From contig CANQQJ010000011.1 of the NCBI GenBank assembly GCA_947625905.1, positions 22,669 through 86,668 of the forward strand: 64,000 nt of DNA. Direction: 5' to 3'. This stretch comes from an uncultured Clostridia bacterium. Lineage in GTDB: Bacteria > Bacillota > Clostridia > Monoglobales > Monoglobaceae. The notes below the pieces were generated by a model. It was not told the DNA's origin and did not search any database. It was given only the letters and a program-made list of their open reading frames with translations. Positions 1-9,191 of the stretch are shown in pieces. The position numbers and the translations under genes are program-made. The number at the start of each line of letters is the position of its first letter. Within the stretch, counting starts at the first letter, position 1.

Positions 1-2088
1 GGGACAATTGACGAATCCATAACAGTGAGAAATAACCGTGACAACGGCGCGGCGTTCGCGGTCACGCTTGACTTTAATACTGCCGACGCAGAGGGCGTAA
101 CAGTCGAAAAAGGAGACGCGACTGAGGATAAGCCTGTTATATACAGATATAAGATTACCGAAGAAGAGCCGAGTAGTCCGGGATTTAGTAAGGATTATCA
201 AGAGAGTGGAGCACAAAAAACAGACTATGCTTACGTGAAGGTATATAAGGCGGTAATCAACAACGTAAAGGGCGTTATCGCGATGCGCTGCAATGAAGAC
301 GGCGAGACGAACTATGATGATGATATAGTGATTACAAATAAGTATACGCCCGAATCGAACAGAGATAACCCGTTCAATCTTGCGGAAAAGTTGAATATAA
401 CAAAGACGGTCAGCAAGCAGACTCAGGATGCGAGCGGATACGAAAACGGAACATTCGATTTTGAAATTCAGCGTATGTCGGTGGTTGATGGTGTAAACCA
501 AGGCGACGGCACAAACTGGATTGCGAATGCGACGGTTGACGAATTTGATAATCCCGTGACGGTTGACGGATTTACGCCGAAAGCAAACTCCCACAAGCGT
601 CAGTTAAACAGCTTAGTATATGACAAGCCCGCCGAATACCAATACGTCATATTCGAAAACAAGCCGGAGCAGAACGCCGTTGACGGAATGGTTTACAGCG
701 GCGAGCGTTATATAGTTTCGGTAAGCGTTACGGATAAGGATACGGATACAGGCAAACCAACCGGCAAGCTTGTCGCTGCAATAACAAATGTTACCAAGAC
801 GAACGACGGGTCGAATTACAATCCAATTCAGCGCGGCGATGACGGTAAATACCCCGTTTCGTTCACAAACCAGTACTTCGGCGAGGTGCCCGAAGCTGTA
901 GTAGATGTTTCCGGTCTTGTAGTATTGGACGGCTCGACAACGATGGCAAAAGATATGTTTGAGTTCACGTTCGAGAGCGCGGGCAGCAAGCCGCTGGATA
1001 AGCTTAACAGTGACTGGAGCACAGACGTGAACCCGATGCCCGAAGGTGCGATCGATGGAAAGCTGACGGTAAAGAATGCAGCTGATAATGACCCGAACAT
1101 AGATACCGCCGAGGGAACGGTTGATTTCCGTCAAATCGCGTTTGACAAAGAAAAAGCCGGAAGACTGTATCGGTATAAAATCACGCAAACAGACACAAAA
1201 GCCGAAGGAGTTCTCTATGATGAAGTACCTGAGAAGTACGTTTATATCAGAGTTGAACAAAGTTCTGTCGACAATACTCCTACCGTGCACGGTCGTTTCT
1301 GCAACGAAAACGGAGACACGCTTGAGGCTAACGCGCGTCCGTTCAGATTTGACAATAAGTTGAGACTCGGACATCTTGAGTATGATGTAAAGACAACAGG
1401 CGGTAGCTGGACGGATAGTATGCGACCCGTGCTTGAGACAAACGGCAACTTCAATTGCACGAAGCTGGGTCATGTTCACGCAAGCGGTGAAGTGGTAGCT
1501 CTTCCGGGCGTAGACCTTTCAAGGTGGGCGCAAAAGAATGACTGCGCTCTGGTCGGCTGGAGCTTGGAGCAGCATCAGGATCCAGTGCAAAGCAAAGAGG
1601 ACGAGGAAACGTACCTTGCAAAAGAAGCGACAATCCCCGGCAGCGGAGCAACAGTTGTTTACGCCGTATGGGGCGTAGACGAGAACCATAACGGAAAGGC
1701 GGACTACAGAGAAGCGCGCTTCACTCATATGTATCACGCTAACGCGACACTTGGCGGATCGCTTCCGGCAAAATCATACGCGCAGATTAGCGGTGATATT
1801 CCCAAAAATGTTGAAGACATACTGCTTGGCACAGACATCGATTTTGGAGAAAATGAACCCTTGCAGATGGATGTGTTTAACGCGGACGGCACAAAAACGC
1901 ACTACGTTCAGGTAGGCTGGAGTGCGGTTCCGCGACCCGCTGCGGCGAGCGCTGATGAAGCGACGCAGTGGAGTATTCCGCTTGATTCGGAGGGAACGCG
2001 GCATATCGTCAATGTAATGAACCTTTCCGCTTATGTTATATGGGGTGTAGACAGTGATAGCGACGGAATAGCCGATTATGCCGGCTGA
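1..2088 (+). CDS. Large surface protein with pilin/Spy0128-like repeat domains and InlB-like repeat segments (5' truncated by window start)
   Basis: Frame is open from base 1. Repeated '...YRYKITE...Y.YV.V......NKY' modules typical of FctA/Spy0128-like domains, plus 'VVYAVWGVDENHNGKADY' and 'YVIWGVDSDSDGIADY' repeats. Ends without an LPxTG motif or C-terminal TM. Confidence 0.75.
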   Translation, partial: GTIDESITVRNNRDNGAAFAVTLDFNTADAEGVTVEKGDATEDKPVIYRYKITEEEPSSPGFSKDYQESGAQKTDYAYVKVYKAVINNVKGVIAMRCNEDGETNYDDDIVITNKYTPESNRDNPFNLAEKLNITKTVSKQTQDASGYENGTFDFEIQRMSVVDGVNQGDGTNWIANATVDEFDNPVTVDGFTPKANSHKRQLNSLVYDKPAEYQYVIFENKPEQNAVDGMVYSGERYIVSVSVTDKDTDTGKPTGKLVAAITNVTKTNDGSNYNPIQRGDDGKYPVSFTNQYFGEVPEAVVDVSGLVVLDGSTTMAKDMFEFTFESAGSKPLDKLNSDWSTDVNPMPEGAIDGKLTVKNAADNDPNIDTAEGTVDFRQIAFDKEKAGRLYRYKITQTDTKAEGVLYDEVPEKYVYIRVEQSSVDNTPTVHGRFCNENGDTLEANARPFRFDNKLRLGHLEYDVKTTGGSWTDSMRPVLETNGNFNCTKLGHVHASGEVVALPGVDLSRWAQKNDCALVGWSLEQHQDPVQSKEDEETYLAKEATIPGSGATVVYAVWGVDENHNGKADYREARFTHMYHANATLGGSLPAKSYAQISGDIPKNVEDILLGTDIDFGENEPLQMDVFNADGTKTHYVQVGWSAVPRPAAASADEATQWSIPLDSEGTRHIVNVMNLSAYVIWGVDSDSDGIADYAG

Positions 2089-2192
2089 GGCAAAGAGCAT
2101 AATAATACACACCGTATGATGAGAGGTTAGAATAATAACATAGGTGCGGCGGGAAAAATGTACGGATTTTTCCCGCACTGCGCGAAATAAGG

Positions 2193-2254
2193 CGGAGCGC
2201 CTGAGCCGTAGCTCGTAAAGAGAACGGCTCGGGCGCTCCGTTTGTTTTGTTTTT
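2193..2254 (+). terminator. Rho-independent terminator of the surface protein gene
   Basis: CGGAGCGCCTGAGCCGT / ACGGCTCGGGCGCTCCG stem followed by TTTGTTTTGTTTTT. Confidence 0.85.
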
Positions 2255-2538
2255 GCAGCATACAAGACAAAGCCGCTGATAATCTAATCCCAGACAGTCT
2301 GCTGCATACTAAATTTTTTAGATATATTCGACATTTGCGGCAAGCTGATTTCTTTATTGGCCGGCAAGAGAGACAGTGTTCCGAAATTTGTGTGGATTGC
2401 CGCTTGAATTGTGTTCGCCCGGTAAAACTCTAAGATGTATTTGCTGTTCTCTCATAATTAACATCCCCTTCATTTGAGCAAAATCCATACTTTATCAAAC
2501 AATGTATCCGTGAGCCGTAAAACCTTATTCCTTAATTT

Positions 2539-3864
2539 AACTACACTGAAGTAATGTTTGCGGAAAAAGATATACGCTTTATAGCCGTAAACAACGGAAT
2601 AGACAGCGCGAGCCAAGTTGACAGCGACTTTACGCCGTTTCTGAACATAATCAACGAGTGGTACGCGAAAGACACATCAAAGAAAATCAAAGCCGTGTTC
2701 AAGGCGAAAGGCGAATCGGGCAAACATCTCACAACCATACCGCCGTACGGATATATGAAAGATCCCGATGATAAAGATCGATGGATAATCGATGATGAGG
2801 CAGCAAAGGTTATAAAGAAAATATTCGGTCTCTGTCTTGAGGGCTTCGGCCCGACACAGATCGCAAAACAGCTTCAAGCCGAGCGGATATTAACGCCGCT
2901 TGCGCATTGGAAGAAAACGGAACTGATCTCTGTTTCAAACGAGATAGAATATCCGTACAATTGGGCTGCAAGAACCGTCGGCGATATTTTGGAAAGACGG
3001 GAGTATATCGGTGACACCGTGAACTTTAAAACTCATAAATTATCATATAAATCAAAAAAGAAGGTAGAGAACCCGAAAGAAGATCAGATGATTTTTGAGA
3101 ATACTCACGAGCCGATCATTGATATTGACACATTTGAAAAAGTGCAGGAGCTTCGCAAAAACAAAAGGCGTCCTTCAAGGACGGGAAAGACAAATATGTT
3201 TTCGGGCATAGCCTACTGCGCCGATTGCGGTCAAAAGCTATACTACTGCACAAGCAAATACTTTGAAAGCAGACAAGACCATTTTGTTTGCTCAACTTCC
3301 AGGAAGAAAGGCAAAGATGTTTGCGGAACTCATTTCATAAGAGCAGTCGTGCTCGAAACCGGGGTATTGGCGCACATGAGATATGTATTGAGCTATGTGG
3401 AAAATTATGAATACAGGTTCAGACAGATCATGAGCGAAAGGCAGAAAGCCGAGACCAAAAAAGAGCTTGCCGCTAAGCGCAGAATGATAACTAAATCGGA
3501 AAAACGGATAAATGAACTCGATAGGCTTTTTAAATCGATCTATGAAGATAAAGCCAACGGACTGCTATCCGAAAGCCGATTTCAAAAGCTTGCCGATGAA
3601 TACGAGCGGGAGCAAGACGAGCTAAAGCAAAGTGTTAGGCCTTTGACAGAAGAAATATCAAAACAAGAGGAGCAGAGCAGCAATCTTGAACGCTTTATCT
3701 CTAAAGTGCATAAGTATTTCGATTTGGAAGAGCTTACGCCGACAATTCTGAATGATTTGGTAAAGCGCGTTTACGTTCACGCGCCGCAAAAAGACGAAAA
3801 CGGCAAGCGCACACAGGACATAGACATACATTATGACTTAGTAGGCCTTCTCCCATTATCATAA
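2539..3864 (+). pseudogene. Large serine recombinase remnant (recombinase and zinc-ribbon domains, coiled-coil C-terminus); N-terminal catalytic resolvase domain missing
   Basis: '...YTEVMFAEKDIRFIAVNNGIDS', 'PPYGYMKDPDDKDRWIIDDEAAKVIKKIF', zinc ribbon 'AYCADCGQKLYYC'. Homology begins at about 2539, just after an in-frame TAA (2533-2535); no catalytic Ser region upstream. Confidence 0.8.
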
Positions 3865-3880
3865 TTCCAAAAAGACGAAG

Positions 3881-3908
3881 CAACGGCATAGCCCAAACTA
3901 TGCCGTTG
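3881..3908. terminator. Perfect 11-bp stem hairpin downstream of the recombinase remnant (possible terminator)
   Basis: CAACGGCATAG-CCCAAA-CTATGCCGTTG; no strong U-tract. Confidence 0.45.
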
Positions 3909-3987
3909 CCAAAAATCAAAACATTACTGTTTTATTGAGGGCTGCCCGACGGGAAGCTTTTTTTATTTGCAATTCGCTATTTATTTA

Positions 3988-4016
3988 TTGACAATATATT
4001 ACAAAAACTGTATAAT
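3988..4016 (+). promoter_or_regulatory. Perfect-consensus sigma-A promoter of xpt-pbuX
   Basis: TTGACA (3988-3993), 17-bp spacer, TATAAT (4011-4016). Confidence 0.85.
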
Positions 4017-4053
4017 TCTAATTAACATCACTCTATGGAAAGGCGGGGCAGTT

Positions 4054-4641
4054 ATGAACTTTTTGGAAGAGAGGATCACGCGGGACGGCGTGGTCAAAGA
4101 GGGCGGTGTTTTGAAGGTCGACAGCTTTCTGAACCACCGCATGGACATTGATCTGTTTGAGGAAATGGGCAGGGAGTTTAAAAATCGGTTCGCGGACAAA
4201 GAGATAAACAAAATACTCACCATCGAAGCCTCTGGCATAGGCATAGCCTGCATAGCGGCGAGGCATTTCGGGGTGCCTGTGGTGTTCGCAAAAAAATCTC
4301 AATCTATCAATATCGACGGAGACGTGTACCTCGCGGAGGTCGAGTCGTTCACACACAAGCGCACGAACCAAGTGATCGTGTCCAAGAAGTTTATAAACAA
4401 GGGCGACAAGGTCCTTATCATAGACGACTTTCTCGCCAACGGCTGCGCGCTCAAAGGGCTGATCTCGATAGCCGAGGCGGCGGGCGCCAGTGTTGAGGGC
4501 ATAGGGATCGCGGTCGAAAAGGGGTTCCAGCCCGGCGGAAAGATCATACGCGATATGGGATATGATCTCGAGTCACTCGCCATTGTGGACGGCATGAACG
4601 CGGACACCGGAGAAGTGATTTTCAGAGAGCAGGGGGAATAA
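4054..4641 (+). CDS. xpt: Xanthine phosphoribosyltransferase
   Basis: '[32 protein letters not shown]...'; PRPP motif '[17 protein letters not shown]'; followed by a purine permease. Confidence 0.93.
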   Translation: MNFLEERITRDGVVKEGGVLKVDSFLNHRMDIDLFEEMGREFKNRFADKEINKILTIEASGIGIACIAARHFGVPVVFAKKSQSINIDGDVYLAEVESFTHKRTNQVIVSKKFINKGDKVLIIDDFLANGCALKGLISIAEAAGASVEGIGIAVEKGFQPGGKIIRDMGYDLESLAIVDGMNADTGEVIFREQGE

Positions 4642-4644
4642 ATT

Positions 4645-6000
4645 ATGAAAAAAGAAAAAACAAAGCGGGAGCAAAAACCCGCTTCGGTCGAGAATATCTA
4701 CACTCTTGACGGCAGAGTTCCTATCGGAAAGGCGGTGCCGTTCGGGCTCCAGCATATTTTGGCGATGTTCGTGGCGAATATCGCGCCCATAATCATCGTG
4801 GCGGGCGCCTGCGGCCTTAGCGACCACGACACGGCGCGGCTTATCCAGACCGCCATGATCGTGGCCGGAGTCGGAAGCCTTATCCAGCTTTTCCCGATCC
4901 GGCGCCTGGGCTCGGGTCTGCCGATCGTTATGGGAATCAGCTTCACTTTTGTTTCTATCCTGTGCTACATAGGCCCCGCGTACGGATACGAGGCCGCGAT
5001 AGGCGCCATAATGATAGGCGGAATCGTTGAGGGAATTTTGGGTCTGTTCGCGAAATACTGGCGCAGGATCATATCGCCGATAGTCGCGGCCTGCGTCGTT
5101 ACCGCCATCGGCTTTTCGCTGCTCTCGGTGGGCGCGAGCTCGTTCGGCGGCGGCAGCGGCAGCGAGCAGTTCGGCTCCGCCACCAACTGGATACTGGGCG
5201 GCGTGACGCTTCTGGCGTGTATTTTGTTTAACATCTTCGCCAAATCGTACTGGAAACAGCTTTCGGTCCTGTTCGGCCTTGTTGTGGGATACATATTCGC
5301 GGCGGTCATAGGCGCGGTAGACTTTCAGTCGCTCAAGGGCACCTCGGTCGTGGCGCTGCCTTCGATACTGCCTTATAAACCGGTCTTTAACCTCAACGCC
5401 ATAATTTCGGTGACGCTGATCTTCCTTGTCTCCGCAACCGAGACGATAGGCGACACTTCGGCGCTGGCGTCAAGCGGCCTGGGCCGCGACGTCACCGACA
5501 GAGAGATCTCGGGCTCTATCGCCTGCGACGGATTCATCAGCGCGCTCTCGGCGTGCTTCGGCTGTATGCCGATCACCTCGTTCAGTCAGAACGTGGGTCT
5601 GGTGGCGATGACAAAGGTCGTGAACCGTTTCGCCATCGCGACCGGAGCCTTGATAATGATACTCGCGGGAATATTCCCGATCTTCGGCGCACTGCTTGCC
5701 ACCATGCCCGACGCGGTGCTGGGCGGCTGCACGATAATGATGTTCGGCACGATCGTTGTCAGCGGTCTGCAAATGATAGGAAACTGCGGCTACACTCAAA
5801 GGAACATAACGATAGCCGCGCTCTCGCTGAGCATCGGCCTCGGCTTCACCCAAGTGCCCGAGATATTCGCGATCTTCCCCAAGATCATAAACAGCGTTTT
5901 CGCCGAAAACTGCGTCGCGGTGGTGTTTTTGACCGCGGTCATCCTGAACTTGGTTCTCCCCAAAAATATGGAGACGCACAAAAAACAAAACGAATCATAG
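4645..6000 (+). CDS. pbuX: Uracil/xanthine permease family (NCS2) transporter
   Basis: NCS2 signatures 'GLQHILAMFVANIAPIII', 'TETIGDTSALA', 'SFSQNVGLVAMTKVVNR'; directly after xpt. Confidence 0.9.
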   Translation: MKKEKTKREQKPASVENIYTLDGRVPIGKAVPFGLQHILAMFVANIAPIIIVAGACGLSDHDTARLIQTAMIVAGVGSLIQLFPIRRLGSGLPIVMGISFTFVSILCYIGPAYGYEAAIGAIMIGGIVEGILGLFAKYWRRIISPIVAACVVTAIGFSLLSVGASSFGGGSGSEQFGSATNWILGGVTLLACILFNIFAKSYWKQLSVLFGLVVGYIFAAVIGAVDFQSLKGTSVVALPSILPYKPVFNLNAIISVTLIFLVSATETIGDTSALASSGLGRDVTDREISGSIACDGFISALSACFGCMPITSFSQNVGLVAMTKVVNRFAIATGALIMILAGIFPIFGALLATMPDAVLGGCTIMMFGTIVVSGLQMIGNCGYTQRNITIAALSLSIGLGFTQVPEIFAIFPKIINSVFAENCVAVVFLTAVILNLVLPKNMETHKKQNES

Positions 6001-6027
6001 CAAAAGCCGCGGCAGCCGCCGCGGTTT

Positions 6028-6972
6028 TTATTTATTGAGAGCTTTGGGCTTCGGGACTGTTTTTGAGGGAACGTCCGAGAGATATTTCGCAAGACCCGGA
6101 ATTTTTTGTTTTATTTCCTCCGCGATAAATCTCGCGTAAACATAGGAGCCGTAACGGTTCTGATGGGTGTTGTCGATATCGGCGCAGGCTCCGCTTTCCA
6201 TGATCCGGTCGTAGTCCTCGGGCCAGCGTTTGGGCCTGCCCAGCCGCGCCTCGCCGATGGTCCTGCCCTCCGCGTCTTTTATCGACTGGAGATATTTGAA
6301 CTTATCCTCGCCCAGATCATCAATAAAATTCTTTGCCTTTTCGAAAAGCTCGATCAGCGGAACATCCTCTTCCTCCGCCGCCTGCCTTATGGCGCGTATG
6401 TACGCGTATTCCCCGAATCTGTCCGTGCCGCCGTGGTTCCCGGGCACAGACGCGATAATGCCGCCGACGAAGCAGCCCCTCGGCGGAGGCGTCACCAATA
6501 CGGGACTCGCGCCCTTTTCGCGGATCTTTTTTATGTAAAATTTTAAGTAACCCTTATACGTTGCGCCGCAGCCGAAAGAATACGGCCCGTCTCCCTTCGG
6601 CATAACGCTCGGATAGGTCCCGTTTTCGTCGGGCTCTCCCAAAGGCGTGTGGCGCGCCTCCCGCTTTTCGCGGCGGGCCGAATCGTCGTCATTGTGGCAA
6701 AACTCGATAAGCGCCCAATCGCCTCGGCTCATCAAATCATAACACGGGCCGACGCCGTATGGAAACATATCTTTTGTGAATCTTCCGTTGTCGGTAAATC
6801 TTCCCTCGTTTAAATAGCTCCTGGTGCTCCTGCCGCCGTTGGCGCAGGGTATCACCCGTGCCCCGCTGCCGAAAAAGCAGCCGAGATGGTCGCCCCAGCC
6901 CCCTATTATATTTTCCGAGTCCTTTCCGTAGGCGGTCACTATCGAGTCGCCCAAAAGAAAAATTTTTGTCAT
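6028..6972 (-). CDS. SGNH/GDSL hydrolase, rhamnogalacturonan acetylesterase-like (CE12-type)
   Basis: 'IFLLGDSIVTAYG' block I (GDS), 'FCHNDDD' block III, C-terminal 'DNTHQNRYGS' D..H. An upstream in-frame start at 6990 is also possible. Confidence 0.8.
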   Translation of the reverse strand: MTKIFLLGDSIVTAYGKDSENIIGGWGDHLGCFFGSGARVIPCANGGRSTRSYLNEGRFTDNGRFTKDMFPYGVGPCYDLMSRGDWALIEFCHNDDDSARREKREARHTPLGEPDENGTYPSVMPKGDGPYSFGCGATYKGYLKFYIKKIREKGASPVLVTPPPRGCFVGGIIASVPGNHGGTDRFGEYAYIRAIRQAAEEEDVPLIELFEKAKNFIDDLGEDKFKYLQSIKDAEGRTIGEARLGRPKRWPEDYDRIMESGACADIDNTHQNRYGSYVYARFIAEEIKQKIPGLAKYLSDVPSKTVPKPKALNK

Positions 6973-6982
6973 TGTATCACCC

Positions 6983-8326
6983 TTATTCAAGCGCCCCGAC
7001 GCGCTTTTTGTTTTCGGTTATCATAAAATATATCAGGCACAGAACGATCTGCACCACCGTTGAGCAGGGCGTGGCGAGGCCTATGTAGAAAAGCGGCACG
7101 CCCGCTATGCGGCTCACGAAATACGAGACGGGTATGCGCACGCAGAACGCGCCCAGCACGCCCTGGGCCATGTTGAACATCGTTTTTCCGCAGCCGTTGA
7201 AATATCCGCTGAAGCAGAACAGGAACGACGTCAGTATGCAGTCAAACGCGTAGGCCTTGAGATAGCTTGCGGCCGCCGATATGACCTCGGGGTCGCTTGT
7301 GAATATCGTCGACAGCTTATCCCCCTCAAAAAATGAAACGAAGAACATCACAACGCCCACCGCCAGCGATGATAAAATGCCGCAAAGCAGCGCTTTCTTT
7401 GCCCTGTCGTATTTCTCGGCTCCGATGTTCTGCGCCACAAACGCGGACATCGACTGCATATAAGCCGAGGGCACCAGCATGATAAACGCGCACAGCTTTT
7501 CGGCAACGCCGACTCCCGCCGACGCAACAAGTCCCAAAGAATTGACGATCGCCAGTATAACCAGGAACGATATGCTGACGAGCAGGTCCTGGAGCGCTAT
7601 CGGTATACCGAGAAAAAGGATGCGCTTGACTATCCTTTTGCGCAGGCGTATGTCGCGGCGGGTAAGCCTGAACGGAAGCTTCACGCGCTTTATTATGATA
7701 AGCGACAGAAGCACGCTGACGCCCTGCGCCATAACGGTCGCGAGAGCAGCGCCCGCGACGCCCATTTTAAAGCCCGCCACGAAAACCAGATCGCCGATTA
7801 TGTTAAACGCGCAGGCGATCGCGACGGTCATAAGCGGAACGCGAGAATTGCCGACGCCGCGGAATATGCTGCCGATCAGATTGTACGCCACTATGAATAT
7901 CATGCCCGCCGAGCAGACGAATATGTAGGTCACGGTCCTGCCGAACGCCTCCTCGGGCGCGCGCATAAGCGCCGCCAAAGGCCGCGCGCAGGCAAGCATA
8001 ACGACGGTGGCCCCGGCCGCGATAACAGCGAACAGCGCTATGCCGCTGCCGATCACTCGGCCCGCCTCCTTGTTGTTGCCCTCGCCTATCCTGTGGCCCG
8101 CCAGCACCGTGATGCCCATAGACACGCCCTCGATCATAAAGGTAATGGTCTGCATTATCTGGCTGCCGGTGGAAACCGCCGAAACATCGGCGGATATACC
8201 GAACCTGCCCACGACCAGCAGATCTATCGCGCCGTACATCGCCTGCAAAAACAGCGCCAGCAGCATGGGCAGAGCGAATCCTATAAGCTTGCTTAAGATC
8301 CTGCCGCGCGTAAAATCCTGATTCAT
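6983..8326 (-). CDS. MATE family efflux transporter
   Basis: ~12 TM, 'GRILSKLIGFALPMLLALFLQAMYGAIDLLVVGRFG', 'GVGNSRVPL'. Confidence 0.9.
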   Translation of the reverse strand: MNQDFTRGRILSKLIGFALPMLLALFLQAMYGAIDLLVVGRFGISADVSAVSTGSQIMQTITFMIEGVSMGITVLAGHRIGEGNNKEAGRVIGSGIALFAVIAAGATVVMLACARPLAALMRAPEEAFGRTVTYIFVCSAGMIFIVAYNLIGSIFRGVGNSRVPLMTVAIACAFNIIGDLVFVAGFKMGVAGAALATVMAQGVSVLLSLIIIKRVKLPFRLTRRDIRLRKRIVKRILFLGIPIALQDLLVSISFLVILAIVNSLGLVASAGVGVAEKLCAFIMLVPSAYMQSMSAFVAQNIGAEKYDRAKKALLCGILSSLAVGVVMFFVSFFEGDKLSTIFTSDPEVISAAASYLKAYAFDCILTSFLFCFSGYFNGCGKTMFNMAQGVLGAFCVRIPVSYFVSRIAGVPLFYIGLATPCSTVVQIVLCLIYFMITENKKRVGALE

Positions 8327-8347
8327 AAAACCTCCGTCATCCGTGTT

Positions 8348-9181
8348 TTAATTAAATTTCTGGAAATGCTGATAGTCGCGGTAGCCGGCCCAGCTTCCGC
8401 CCCATTCCCAGCCGTGCTCCTCAACGAATATCCTGTATATATCCGTTCCGGGGCCGATATACGCCCGCTTGGCTGTCTCGTCGCTCCAGGAATCCGGGTC
8501 CCTTGACCAGTACTCGGCCGCGTTCTCGTGAGAGCCGGTCCCGCTTGAGTTCACATAAGGGTTTATCTGCGGATTGATGTCGATGGCGCGGCCCAAAGCG
8601 TGCTTTGAAAGGGATGTCCCGCCGTCGGTCGACATTCTGTAGTTAAAGGCCGAAGTGTTGTTCTCCTCGATCGACGCGAAGTCGCTGCCTCCGTATTTAT
8701 CGACCAGCCGCATACGCTCAATCGGATAGCCGATCTCGCAGAGCTCGGCGAATATGTCGAGCACCTCGTCGGCCAGGTCCCTTGCCACGATCATCTCGCC
8801 CGTCTGAACGCCGCCGCTGAAATCGCGGTACGGTATCGTGAGATACGCCAGCTCGTCGAGCGATATAACGGCGCTGCCGTCAGACGGATACGATGTTCCC
8901 GTGATCTCGTTCACGACCTGCTCGGGGATCGGCTGCCAAGTTCCTCTGCCGCCCGTCTGCTTAGGCGTCTCGGCTGTCGGCGAGGGCGGCGCTTCAACAG
9001 CCGCCGCTTCTTCTGCCCGAATTCCGGGCTCCGCGCTTCCTTTATCCGCCGAGGTTTCTTCTTTGGCGCCGCCGTGTCTGAACGCCGTGATAACCAACGC
9101 GGCGGCCAGCACCAGCAGCGCGCCCGACACGATCCCCGTTATCACGGCCTTGCCCGTTGAAAAATCTCTTTTTTTATTCAT
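8348..9181 (-). CDS. Membrane-anchored M15 family (VanY/D-Ala-D-Ala carboxypeptidase-like) peptidase
   Basis: N-terminal TM; zinc motif 'SKHALGRAIDINPQ' (SxHxxGxAxD) and C-terminal 'WGGSWAGYRDYQHFQ'. Confidence 0.85.
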   Translation of the reverse strand: MNKKRDFSTGKAVITGIVSGALLVLAAALVITAFRHGGAKEETSADKGSAEPGIRAEEAAAVEAPPSPTAETPKQTGGRGTWQPIPEQVVNEITGTSYPSDGSAVISLDELAYLTIPYRDFSGGVQTGEMIVARDLADEVLDIFAELCEIGYPIERMRLVDKYGGSDFASIEENNTSAFNYRMSTDGGTSLSKHALGRAIDINPQINPYVNSSGTGSHENAAEYWSRDPDSWSDETAKRAYIGPGTDIYRIFVEEHGWEWGGSWAGYRDYQHFQKFN

Positions 9182-9191
9182 GCTGAAACTC

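Noticed and set aside
613-1479. 288-aa minus-strand ORF inside the surface protein gene
   Set aside because: Lies entirely antisense to a well-supported CDS; composition looks like reverse-strand shadow coding and no domain is recognised.
2242-2455. Small ORFs on both strands between the surface gene terminator and the recombinase remnant (for example a minus-strand frame '...YILEFYRANTIQAAIHTNFGTLSLLPANKEISLPQMSNISKKFSMQQTVWD*')
   Set aside because: Short, with a frame break near the only good RBS/ATG ('aaggggatgttaattATGAGAGAACAG'). It could be a decayed element gene, but I cannot support a product.
5470-5988. 172-aa minus-strand ORF in pbuX
   Set aside because: His/Glu/Arg-rich antisense artefact over a clear NCS2 permease.
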